DNA of 64,000 bases, from NCBI RefSeq assembly GCF_000187245.1, contig NC_027860.1:806001-870000 (forward strand), read 5' to 3'. A program made the translations under genes and the position numbers. This document shows positions 38,119 to 45,816 of this stretch, in pieces (the stretch's first letter is position 1; each line of letters opens with the position of its first letter). A model generated the notes under the pieces. That model was given only the letters and a program-made list of their open reading frames with translations, did no database searches and was not told where the DNA came from. This DNA is from Ogataea parapolymorpha DL-1. Lineage: Eukaryota; Ascomycota; Pichiomycetes; Pichiales; Pichiaceae.

Positions 38119-40104
38119 TCACTCCTCGAAGCGTGAGAGTCCAGAAGCCCTGACAGGTTCTGGACTGTCAAAAATGTACTCATAATACTCCTCCTCTTCA
38201 CCATTAGCATTATGCCGGAACCGCTTCTCCATGCGCGGGAGCCGTGCCTCTGCGGCAGCCACCTGTGCATCTGTACCGTGTTTGCGCTCAAACAATATTA
38301 ATGCATCTATTATCTGCTTCTTCTTTGCACCCTCTGTAGTGTCAATCGTTCTGTTGAAAACCTCGCGACAACGGTCTTTGGCTTCCGGTGTGACCTCGAA
38401 CTGGAACTCGTCGTCTCCTGTTTCTTTTAGGCGGCGCACAAACTCGTCAACTTGTTGCTGCGTCGGGACTTTTAGCTCCATCAGACACCGTTGTACAAGA
38501 CTTCTCGCGTCGCCTTCGGTAAGCTGTATTATGCGGTCCCTGATCTTTCTGGCGTTGTCGTAGTTGCGCTCCTCCATCTCGTACTCGTAATATGCTTCCA
38601 GCACCTTTTTCTTCTCGTTCATGGATAAACTGTCCTCCTCGGACGCCAACTCGTAAATTGCAACACAGCGAGCCCTGTCCCCCAAATCTGCCTCTAGCGA
38701 AGCAAAGTCAATCCAGTTGGAACCATCGCGGGGATGCAGCTCTACCAGTTTCGTGTACACCATCCGCACACGGTCAAATTCGCGAAGCTGCGTCTCCAGG
38801 TCGATGTAGTACCTCATAGCTTTTATATCACCGCACAGTCCAATACACCGTCCTAGCACCTTCCGGGCAGCAGCCAGTTGGCCCTGCCGAAGCTCGAACT
38901 CTGCATACATCACCCATATGCGCGAAAAAGTGAAACTTTTGTGAGGAATGAGCGAGATCAGTTTCCGGTATAGCTCTCTGGTTTTTTCAACGTCTCTTTT
39001 TTCGCTCCATATTAAATACTTCATCCAGAGATAGATATAGCTGAGCCATCCGCTTTTCAACACACTCGATGGCATCGTACCTGTTGCCTCCTGTAGTTTG
39101 CGCTCGTATTGTTTTTCGTCAAAAATTGGCTCCACAAGCTTCAAATACACCCACCATGTATCGTAGTCATGCGGTTTGCTTGCCAGCTCCTGCTCGTAAA
39201 CAGCCATCCGCTTGCTTACCACTGACGTCTCAATCGACTCTTTCTGGCCATGCTGTTTTTCAAATTGCGTGTAGTCGGCGCGCAGCTCGACCTTCTCCTT
39301 TTCTGGCAAATGCTCAAACCCGTAATCGAAAAGCAGCTTCGCCTGCTCCCAGTTTTTCATCGATATCTCGAACTGTATCCACGAATAAATGATCTTTGCG
39401 TCCAATATGCCTTTTTGTCGCAAAGCTTCGACTCCAAGTCTGTAAACGTTACGGACATTGACCTCATCTCCGTGCTCTTTCTCAAACTCCGCCCATTGGA
39501 TCCAGGTTGCAGAGCCGGGATGCATCACCACAAATTTCTCAAAAAGCAGTCTGGCATTCTGAAACTCGTTGTACCGAGTTTCAAAACGAATATAGTGCTC
39601 CCACACCTCTGGGCCCGGCTTCCACTGTAGCCAATTCTCGAATATTTGGCGTGTTCCTACAACATCCCCAACAGACTCTTCCACTGTGACGTATTGGTAC
39701 CACAATTTGTCCACACGAGGAAGAAGCCTCGTTGCCCTGTCCAGAAGGTTTCTGGCGTGGTTGATGTTCTTGCCCTTCAGCTCTGTCTGGATGTATCTGA
39801 TCCATAAAGGTACTTGTTTATGATCGACTTCGAGCGCGCGCTCAAATATTGAACGTGCTCTCGCGTAGTCCTTCTGGTCAATCTCAAACTGTGCGTACCG
39901 CATCCACTGGCCAAAATCGAACCGCTTTACACGCAGAGCTTTCTCGTACTCTGTTCTTTTCCGGCCTTGGTACTCCCTCAGCTCTTCCAAGTCCTGAATC
40001 TGGATCTTGGCCGGCTGCACAGGTTTCTGTCTCTTCTCATACGCCTCAGCCATCAGCTGAGATGCCGAGACCTGCTGCTCAGCAAATTTGGGTTCCTCAG
40101 ACAT
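38119..40104 (-). CDS. CLF1: Pre-mRNA splicing factor Clf1/Syf3 (crooked-neck)
   Basis: A 661-residue protein made almost entirely of HAT repeats (FDFGQWMRYAQFEIDQKDYARARSIFERAL, VPLWIRYIQTELKGKNINHARNLLDRAT, and about a dozen more). It is preceded by a short N-terminal segment PAKIQIQDLEELREYQGRKRTEYE typical of crooked-neck proteins. Clf1 is a core NineTeen-complex scaffold of the spliceosome, of similar size in S. cerevisiae (687). It is divergent from the RTT107-like gene across 53 bp and convergent with SSU1 at zero spacing. Confidence 0.95.
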   Translation of the reverse strand: MSEEPKFAEQQVSASQLMAEAYEKRQKPVQPAKIQIQDLEELREYQGRKRTEYEKALRVKRFDFGQWMRYAQFEIDQKDYARARSIFERALEVDHKQVPLWIRYIQTELKGKNINHARNLLDRATRLLPRVDKLWYQYVTVEESVGDVVGTRQIFENWLQWKPGPEVWEHYIRFETRYNEFQNARLLFEKFVVMHPGSATWIQWAEFEKEHGDEVNVRNVYRLGVEALRQKGILDAKIIYSWIQFEISMKNWEQAKLLFDYGFEHLPEKEKVELRADYTQFEKQHGQKESIETSVVSKRMAVYEQELASKPHDYDTWWVYLKLVEPIFDEKQYERKLQEATGTMPSSVLKSGWLSYIYLWMKYLIWSEKRDVEKTRELYRKLISLIPHKSFTFSRIWVMYAEFELRQGQLAAARKVLGRCIGLCGDIKAMRYYIDLETQLREFDRVRMVYTKLVELHPRDGSNWIDFASLEADLGDRARCVAIYELASEEDSLSMNEKKKVLEAYYEYEMEERNYDNARKIRDRIIQLTEGDARSLVQRCLMELKVPTQQQVDEFVRRLKETGDDEFQFEVTPEAKDRCREVFNRTIDTTEGAKKKQIIDALILFERKHGTDAQVAAAEARLPRMEKRFRHNANGEEEEYYEYIFDSPEPVRASGLSRFEE

Positions 40105-40157
40105 GTAGATATAATGTAAAATTATTTTTTTTTGTGAAATATTTACTCCAAACGCGC

Positions 40158-42200
40158 ATGTCTCTCTTTGAGGGCCATCGATTCCTTATAATACAGTCCA
40201 GCGAGCTGTCTGCAACCAAGGCAGAGAATTTGAAAAAACAGATTATTAGCACTGGGTACAATGAGGATGGTGGCATCTTGATTAAGCGGAATTCTGACTT
40301 GATTCCAATATCTAATGAGAAACTGGTAAAAGTCACGCTGATAGTATCGAACACAATAGATTTTGTGGAATACCAGCTCGCGGAAGAATTGATGATCCCT
40401 GTTGTGCGAGATGCGTGGGTGGTAGACTCAATTGCTGCGAATCTGATAGAAACATTGCGATCGTATTCACCTGATCCCAAATACTTCCTTAGCAGTGTAA
40501 GTATATGTTGCGCAGCCTCGATTTGCAAAGGCGACAAGGAGGCCCTTTTCAGCGCCGTGCGCTCCTTTGGTGGAATACACACAGACCACCTGTCCCGAAG
40601 AACAACCCATCTGATTGCCCTCGACACAGACGACGACATATGCCGTATGGCTATCGCGTTCAACCAGGCATGTGAGCGGGACGTCATTGCGATCGTGAGA
40701 CCGGAATGGCTTCTGGACAGTATAATATCCAAACGCAAACTCGAGGAAGACAAATACCGCGTCGGCTCTAAGGATCGATCCCCAGAGCCGGCGACTTCTG
40801 TTTTGTTTAAAGGACGGACTTTTTTTCTGGATGATGATTTTAATATCTCGAGCCGAGTGAGCTCTAGCCTGAAAACACTTATAGAACAACACGGGGGCAA
40901 GGTAGATTCTGAAGATCGGGCAAACACTTACATTGGGAAGTATCGAGCTGGCGATATGTACCAGCTCGCCATTGACGAGAAATGGCCTATTGGAAACCTG
41001 AATTGGCTGTTTTGGATGCTATTACACGAGGAGTGGATCACTCCAGGTAAAATAATGCTCCACTATCCATATCCAAGAGAGGCGTTAGAAGGGATGGATA
41101 GGGTAGTGGTTTCGGTCACGCATTATAGCGGAGACTCACGCCTGTATTTACAGCAGCTGGTGGAAATCATGGGCGGAACATTTACAAAAAATCTTCGACA
41201 ATTCACCACCACACATCTGCTTGTCGCAAAACCAACGGGCGAAAAATACAAATACGCACAAGAATGGAACATCAAATGCCTGAATCATTTGTGGCTCGAA
41301 GAAAGTTATGCTAAATGGGAGCTCCAAGACGATTCTGACCCCCGGTACTTGAAGTTTGGGGACCAGGTGGACGTTGCACATGCTGTTGGTCATACAAGCT
41401 TGGATGTTGGATTGACTAGTAGCCAGAACACGCGGATCGATTCTCAAAATGTGTCTAGCTCACTTGAAATGCCACGCAAAAAGGCTAAGCCAAACAGCAA
41501 ACCGTACAACATCGTTGCAATACTGACCGGTTGCGATAAGGAGTTCAGTGCTTCCGATCTCCGAAATCTCAACAAAGTGGGTATTAAAGTTGTTGAACAG
41601 CCAACAAACTCCCTCAATTGCATCATTGCTCCTGGCATTCTTCGAACGGAAAAGTTTCTCAAGTCGTTGAGCAAGAGCCCGAAATATTTACTTACGCCGA
41701 TGTTCCTCATAGATGTTCTCGCTACCGTACACTCGCATAAATTAGACGATTTTGAGCACTTCAAACCACACATTGACAAATATGATTTGTCAAAACATAT
41801 CAACTTCAAGAAAGACCCCAAGATGAAGGAGATATTTCTGGATCCCTCGCTAGGGGCCCAGAATATCGTCAATCTAATTGAAAATTCCAACTCTAAATTA
41901 TTCGAGTCGGGAGATTTTTGCGTGTCAGCTACCATTCCAGGCGGGCCAGATCTAATCAGTAGCATTGTGAAGTCTTTTGGTTGCCGGGTATGCCTGATTA
42001 TCGACAAGAAAACTAAGAGACTGCCGAAAAGGGTAGCAGCTACAAGATACTTACTCTGCGAGGCAAAAGATCAACCCCTGCAGAACCATTTTCGCAAACT
42101 GGCTGAGAAGGAGCATTACCGTATAGTGGAGTGGAACTGGGTCGTGATGTCCATATTCAATACCAAGCTAGTGGATAGATTTATAATCGATGAGAACTAA
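40158..42200 (+). CDS. RTT107: Multi-BRCT DNA-damage scaffold, Rtt107/Brc1-like
   Basis: A 680-residue protein with at least four BRCT-like units in the N-terminal half (LFEGHRFLIIQSSE..., FLSSVSICCAASICKG..., VLFKGRTFFLDDDF..., GMDRVVVSVTHYSGDSRLYLQQL) and a C-terminal BRCT pair from about 450 (YNIVAILTGCDKEFS and later GDFCVSATIPGGPDLISSIV). Four plus two BRCTs is the layout of Rtt107 and Brc1, which read phosphorylated H2A at stalled forks. It is shorter than S. cerevisiae Rtt107 (1070 residues), mainly through a reduced linker. The ATG at 40158 is followed directly by the first BRCT. Confidence 0.83.
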   Translation: MSLFEGHRFLIIQSSELSATKAENLKKQIISTGYNEDGGILIKRNSDLIPISNEKLVKVTLIVSNTIDFVEYQLAEELMIPVVRDAWVVDSIAANLIETLRSYSPDPKYFLSSVSICCAASICKGDKEALFSAVRSFGGIHTDHLSRRTTHLIALDTDDDICRMAIAFNQACERDVIAIVRPEWLLDSIISKRKLEEDKYRVGSKDRSPEPATSVLFKGRTFFLDDDFNISSRVSSSLKTLIEQHGGKVDSEDRANTYIGKYRAGDMYQLAIDEKWPIGNLNWLFWMLLHEEWITPGKIMLHYPYPREALEGMDRVVVSVTHYSGDSRLYLQQLVEIMGGTFTKNLRQFTTTHLLVAKPTGEKYKYAQEWNIKCLNHLWLEESYAKWELQDDSDPRYLKFGDQVDVAHAVGHTSLDVGLTSSQNTRIDSQNVSSSLEMPRKKAKPNSKPYNIVAILTGCDKEFSASDLRNLNKVGIKVVEQPTNSLNCIIAPGILRTEKFLKSLSKSPKYLLTPMFLIDVLATVHSHKLDDFEHFKPHIDKYDLSKHINFKKDPKMKEIFLDPSLGAQNIVNLIENSNSKLFESGDFCVSATIPGGPDLISSIVKSFGCRVCLIIDKKTKRLPKRVAATRYLLCEAKDQPLQNHFRKLAEKEHYRIVEWNWVVMSIFNTKLVDRFIIDEN

Positions 42201-42232
42201 GTTTGATCAGCCAAAAAAAAAAAATCAATATA

Positions 42233-42238
42233 AAAAAT
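42233..42238 (-). terminator. RNA polymerase III terminator of tRNA-Cys
   Basis: A T6 run on the minus strand begins three bases past the tRNA 3' end, with a longer T12 run at 42214-42225 as a back-up. Runs of this kind terminate polymerase III. Confidence 0.8.
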
Positions 42239-42241
42239 TCA

Positions 42242-42313
42242 AGCCCGTGCCCGGGTTCGAACCGGGGACCAACAGATTTGCAATCTGCTGCTCTACCACT
42301 GAGCTACACGTGC
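42242..42313 (-). tRNA. tRNA-Cys, anticodon GCA
   Basis: A 72-nt cloverleaf with no intron. The acceptor GCACGTG pairs with CACGGGC, the D arm is GCTC-AGTGGTA-GAGC, and the anticodon arm is GCAGA-TTGCAAA-TCTGT with GCA at 34-36. The T arm is CCCGG-TTCGAAC-CCGGG. Discriminator base 73 is U, an established identity element for cysteinyl-tRNA synthetase. The internal B box GGTTCGAAC is intact. Position 3 is A and position 70 is G, giving one mismatch in the acceptor stem. Confidence 0.97.
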
Positions 42314-42588
42314 TGAATTCAGAAACGGTTATGCTGCTCGTGAATATGACCAGTCAAGTGAGGATTTCCAGACAACTCGGTGCCTACTCTCCTTATGCTA
42401 CTCACCACAGGCGTGGATGTCAAACCGCCCCTAAGTTTGAAGTAATCTCATATACTCTTGTAACCCGTAGGAAAACTTTGGCAATCCTCTGCGACAACTT
42501 TTTATGTTGCACGATAATATTAATAAGTGAAACTACATGTTTTATATTTTCCTCCTCTTTAATTTTCGACACACATTTCTGCTTCACC

Positions 42589-43287
42589 ATGAGTGGTTTT
42601 AGAGGTAACGGATATGGTTATGGATATAACTATAGAGACCCATACTACTCCAGAGGACGCGGGAGAGGTGGATCTTACCCGTACAAGCGGCCCTACAACG
42701 ATGACGATGCTCCATACGAGTCGAACACATATCCTGAGCCGGCAAACGAAGACTATCGCGGAGACTATCCACGTCGAGGCGGGCCGTATAGGGGATCACA
42801 CAGACCCCGGGGGCGCGGCAGGGGAAGTTATCGCGGCGGATATAACGAGAATCATCACGACCAGCAATATGACCACTATGAAGAACGTGATGGTGAGTCG
42901 CGGCCTAGAAGCAGCGTGTCGCATTCCATGAATGGATCAGGGTCGTCCAGAGAGAACAGCGAATTTTTACATTCCAAGCCGAGCTCGCGAAACGGGGATA
43001 GAAGCGAATACGATCGAAAACAGCAGGACTCTTTCGGTACCGAAACAGACCTTACAAGCTCAAACGAAAATCACTGGGTGATACGGCTCAGAGTTTCGGG
43101 TGAAACAAAGGCATCGCTGAGCAAATCTTTTGACGAGCTGGACAAAATCAATAAAGTGCTAGCAGAGTCGGCTATAAAACGTCTTCATCTGGAGATGGAT
43201 GTGGAAAGGTACTCCAGGGCGGGCAGAAGCGAGGACGTACGGTGTAGATTAGCAGAAGAGAAGTTGGAGGCGCTTAACTTCATCTGA
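42589..43287 (+). CDS. LGE1: Lge1-like cofactor of Bre1 histone H2B ubiquitination
   Basis: A 232-residue protein whose first ~110 residues are strikingly rich in Tyr, Arg and Gly (GYGYGYNYRDPYYSRGRGRGG, PRGRGRGSYRGGY). A Ser-rich linker and a C-terminal helical segment of about 75 residues follow (ETKASLSKSFDELDKINKVL ... LAEEKLEALNFI). This sticker-rich disordered N-terminus with a C-terminal coiled coil is the layout of Lge1, which scaffolds Bre1/Rad6 in condensates. Conservation outside the composition is low, so the call is moderate. The start at 42589 excludes an upstream frame extension that would cross the tRNA gene. Confidence 0.68.
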   Translation: MSGFRGNGYGYGYNYRDPYYSRGRGRGGSYPYKRPYNDDDAPYESNTYPEPANEDYRGDYPRRGGPYRGSHRPRGRGRGSYRGGYNENHHDQQYDHYEERDGESRPRSSVSHSMNGSGSSRENSEFLHSKPSSRNGDRSEYDRKQQDSFGTETDLTSSNENHWVIRLRVSGETKASLSKSFDELDKINKVLAESAIKRLHLEMDVERYSRAGRSEDVRCRLAEEKLEALNFI

Positions 43288-43408
43288 GCGGTATGGTATA
43301 TAACCAGCTGTATTTAATTATGAGAACGCGATGATTCCTTATAATGGCGATTCCTGAAAGAAGTTCGGAGCTGAGCTTTTGAGAACTAATTTTTTGCCTC
43401 TTTTTTAA

Positions 43409-44434
43409 ATGCCAGTTCTTCCAACATTTGATAGCAAACTGATTACCGGCCTTATTTACACGGCCACAGCCATTGGGCTGCTGAAAATTGCCTCAAAAAT
43501 CTATAGCTTCTTCTCACTCATCACGGGTCTGTTCCTTCTCCCTCCTGTTGACTTCAAGGTTTACGGAGCCAAGAAGGGCGCATGGGCTGTGGTGACCGGA
43601 GCATCCGAAGGAATTGGACAGGAGTTTGCCAAGCAGCTTGCTTCCAGGGGTCTAAATATTGTGCTGATTTCCAGAACTCAGTCTAAGCTGGAACAAATTG
43701 CCACAGATATCGAGACAAAGTACAAGGTGCAAACCAGAGTGGTGGCTGCCGATTGTTCAAAAAACACCCCTGAACTGTACACACTCATCTCCAAGTCGAT
43801 TGAAGACCTGCCTGTGTCGGTGCTGATCAACAACGTGGGCCGTTCGCACGAAGGCCCTGTTCCTCTTGTTGAGACTCCAGACGAGGAAGTGGAAAACATC
43901 CTGGCCATCAACAACTTATTCTTGGTCAAAATGACCAAACTCTCCATTCCTGTTATTGACAAAGCCATTGCGTCCAAGAAGGCCAGCAGGGGTCTTATTG
44001 TGAACATTGGTTCATTCGCAGGTCTTTTCCCAACTCCGTACCTCGCCACTTACTCTGGATCAAAGTCGTTCTTGCAAAACTTCTCTCAGGCCTTGTCTGT
44101 TGAGCTCAAGAGCCAGAAGATCGACGTCGAGTTGGTTCTGGCCTACTTCGTCACTACTGCTCTCTCAGCCATCAGAAGAAGCTCTTTCTTTATTCCTACT
44201 CCAAAAGACTTTGTGGCTGCTACTCTGAGAAACATGGGCAGAAGAGGCGGTGCTCAGGACAGGTTTGCCACTAGCTCTCCGTATCCTTCCCACGCCTTGC
44301 TGCAATACGTTGCACATAATACCGTTGGTGTGTATTCCGAGTTCCTTGCCAACACCACCTTCAAGGCAATGAAGGCCACGAGAGCTAAAAGGCTGAAGAA
44401 GCTGCAAAAGCAAAAAGAGGCCAAAGCAGAGTAA
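43409..44434 (+). CDS. IFA38: Very-long-chain 3-ketoacyl-CoA reductase
   Basis: ER enzyme for the second step of fatty-acid elongation, reducing 3-ketoacyl-CoA with NADPH. The 341-residue protein has an N-terminal membrane segment (about 10-45), then VVTGASEGIG at about 61-70, INNVGRSH, GSFAG with the catalytic serine, and the active-site YSGSK with Tyr215 and Lys219. The tail is basic (RAKRLKKLQKQKEAKAE), as in the yeast enzyme, but is not a standard KKxx signal. S. cerevisiae Ifa38 is 347 residues. Confidence 0.95.
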   Translation: MPVLPTFDSKLITGLIYTATAIGLLKIASKIYSFFSLITGLFLLPPVDFKVYGAKKGAWAVVTGASEGIGQEFAKQLASRGLNIVLISRTQSKLEQIATDIETKYKVQTRVVAADCSKNTPELYTLISKSIEDLPVSVLINNVGRSHEGPVPLVETPDEEVENILAINNLFLVKMTKLSIPVIDKAIASKKASRGLIVNIGSFAGLFPTPYLATYSGSKSFLQNFSQALSVELKSQKIDVELVLAYFVTTALSAIRRSSFFIPTPKDFVAATLRNMGRRGGAQDRFATSSPYPSHALLQYVAHNTVGVYSEFLANTTFKAMKATRAKRLKKLQKQKEAKAE

Positions 44435-44754
44435 ATCTGGGAGCCGACTCTACGTATGGACTACTACTACATAGTTTGAAGATATGCGGGAGCCATCTTG
44501 GACACCACATCCGTGCACCACCAAAAACGTAAACAAACTTTTTCTCTTTTCAGACAGATCACGAAAACGACCATTAGATCAAAGTGGAATTGAGTGTATT
44601 AAAGTTACCTAATATACGACGTCCCCAGATCTAGACCTGCCAATATCAAGAGAGACGATAATCAAACCGAGTACTGTGGCATAAGAAACCTTTTGTTGGA
44701 CCTACATACGCAACTCACGTCCCTTTAAAAAAGTTAATTAGATTACAAAACACC
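44435..44754 (+). promoter_or_regulatory. CDC28 upstream region
   Basis: This 320-bp gap between IFA38 and CDC28 contains GTAAACAA (44529-44536, forkhead-type) and CACGAAAA (44560-44567, matching the SBF/SCB core), 24 bases apart and about 190-225 bp upstream of the CDC28 start. Both are short motifs and could be chance, but they are cell-cycle elements in front of a cell-cycle gene. The proximal part is AT-rich. Confidence 0.4.
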
Positions 44755-45754
44755 ATGGCAGAACTAAACGATTTCGAGAAGCTGGAGAAGATTGGAGAAG
44801 GTAAGTAGCTTTACAGAGCCTTGTGGCCTTTATACTAACAGTCCAGGAACCTATGGAGTGGTGTACAAGGCATTAGATACCAAACACAACAACCGCGTAG
44901 TGGCACTGAAGAAGATCCGGCTAGAGTCTGAGGACGAGGGAGTGCCATCTACCACCATTCGTGAAATTTCGCTTTTGAAGGAGCTTCGTGATGACAACAT
45001 TGTTGCTCTGTATGACATTGTGCACTCCAACTCCAACAAGATTTATCTTGTTTTCGAGTTCCTTGATATGGACCTCAAGAAATACATGGAATCCATTCCT
45101 GAAGGTGAAGGACTGGGAAACGACATGGTCAAGAAGTTCATGCTTCAACTCGTTCGCGGGCTTTACCACTGCCACGCGCACAGAGTCTTGCATCGGGACT
45201 TGAAACCCCAAAATCTGCTGATCGACAAAGAAGGTAATTTGAAGGTCGCCGACTTTGGCCTTGCCAGAGCTTTCGGGGTTCCACTGCGTGCATACACTCA
45301 CGAGGTTGTCACACTGTGGTACAGAAGCCCTGAGATCCTTCTTGGTGGAAAACAATACTCTACAGGAGTCGACATGTGGTCTATTGGTTGTATCTTTGCC
45401 GAGATGTCCAACAGGAAGCCGCTTTTCGCGGGTGATTCTGAAATCGATCAGATATTTAAGATTTTCCGTGTTCTGGGAACACCAACTGAGGAGATCTGGC
45501 CAGATGTCACCTATCTCAGCGACTTCAAGCCTAGCTTCCCTAAATGGTCGAAACAGAACTTGGCCGACATCGTTCCTAATCTGGACCCTCATGGTGTTGA
45601 TCTTTTGGAACAGCTCTTGACATACGATCCTGCTGGAAGAATCAGCGCCAAGAGAGCCCTGATGCACCCATACTTCCAGGAAGACTATGTTCAACCATCC
45701 GAATACCCGCAACAATCTGCCATGCAGGTTGACACATCTACCATCTACGTTTGA
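44755..45754 (+). CDS. CDC28: Cyclin-dependent kinase Cdc28 (CDK1), two exons
   Basis: Exon 1 (44755-44800) encodes [15 protein letters not shown] plus one base and exon 2 (44847-45754) continues [10 protein letters not shown]; the spliced protein is 317 residues. It has the glycine loop GEGTYG, Lys37, the cyclin-binding helix at 49-55 reading [15 protein letters not shown] with Asp133, DFG with Asp151, and activating Thr166 in [20 protein letters not shown] and [15 protein letters not shown] are diagnostic of Cdk1 rather than Pho85. The PSTTIRE variant differs from the PSTAIRE normal for Cdk1. The 15-residue C-terminal tail is Gln/Ser/Thr-rich. Confidence 0.95.
44801..44846 (+). other. CDC28 intron (46 nt)
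   Basis: Donor GTAAGT (44801-44806), branch TACTAAC and acceptor CCAG (ends 44846), in phase 1 inside the glycine-loop codons. Splicing restores GEGTYG; without it the frame is broken. Confidence 0.95.
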
Positions 45755-45816
45755 CCGATACCCTAATGAGATCTTCCGTTATATAACCATCGATAACCTG
45801 AATAAAAAATCTGCTG

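Noticed and set aside
39849..40157. Upstream extension of the RTT107-like frame
   Set aside because: It lies within the coding region of CLF1 on the opposite strand and has no BRCT features.
42190..42588. Upstream extension of the LGE1-like frame
   Set aside because: It runs through the tRNA-Cys gene and its poly-T terminator, so it is a chance open frame.
42314..42588. Possible solo LTR upstream of the tRNA-Cys gene, a common yeast integration site
   Set aside because: No terminal TG...CA pair, target duplication or repeat copy is visible in the window.
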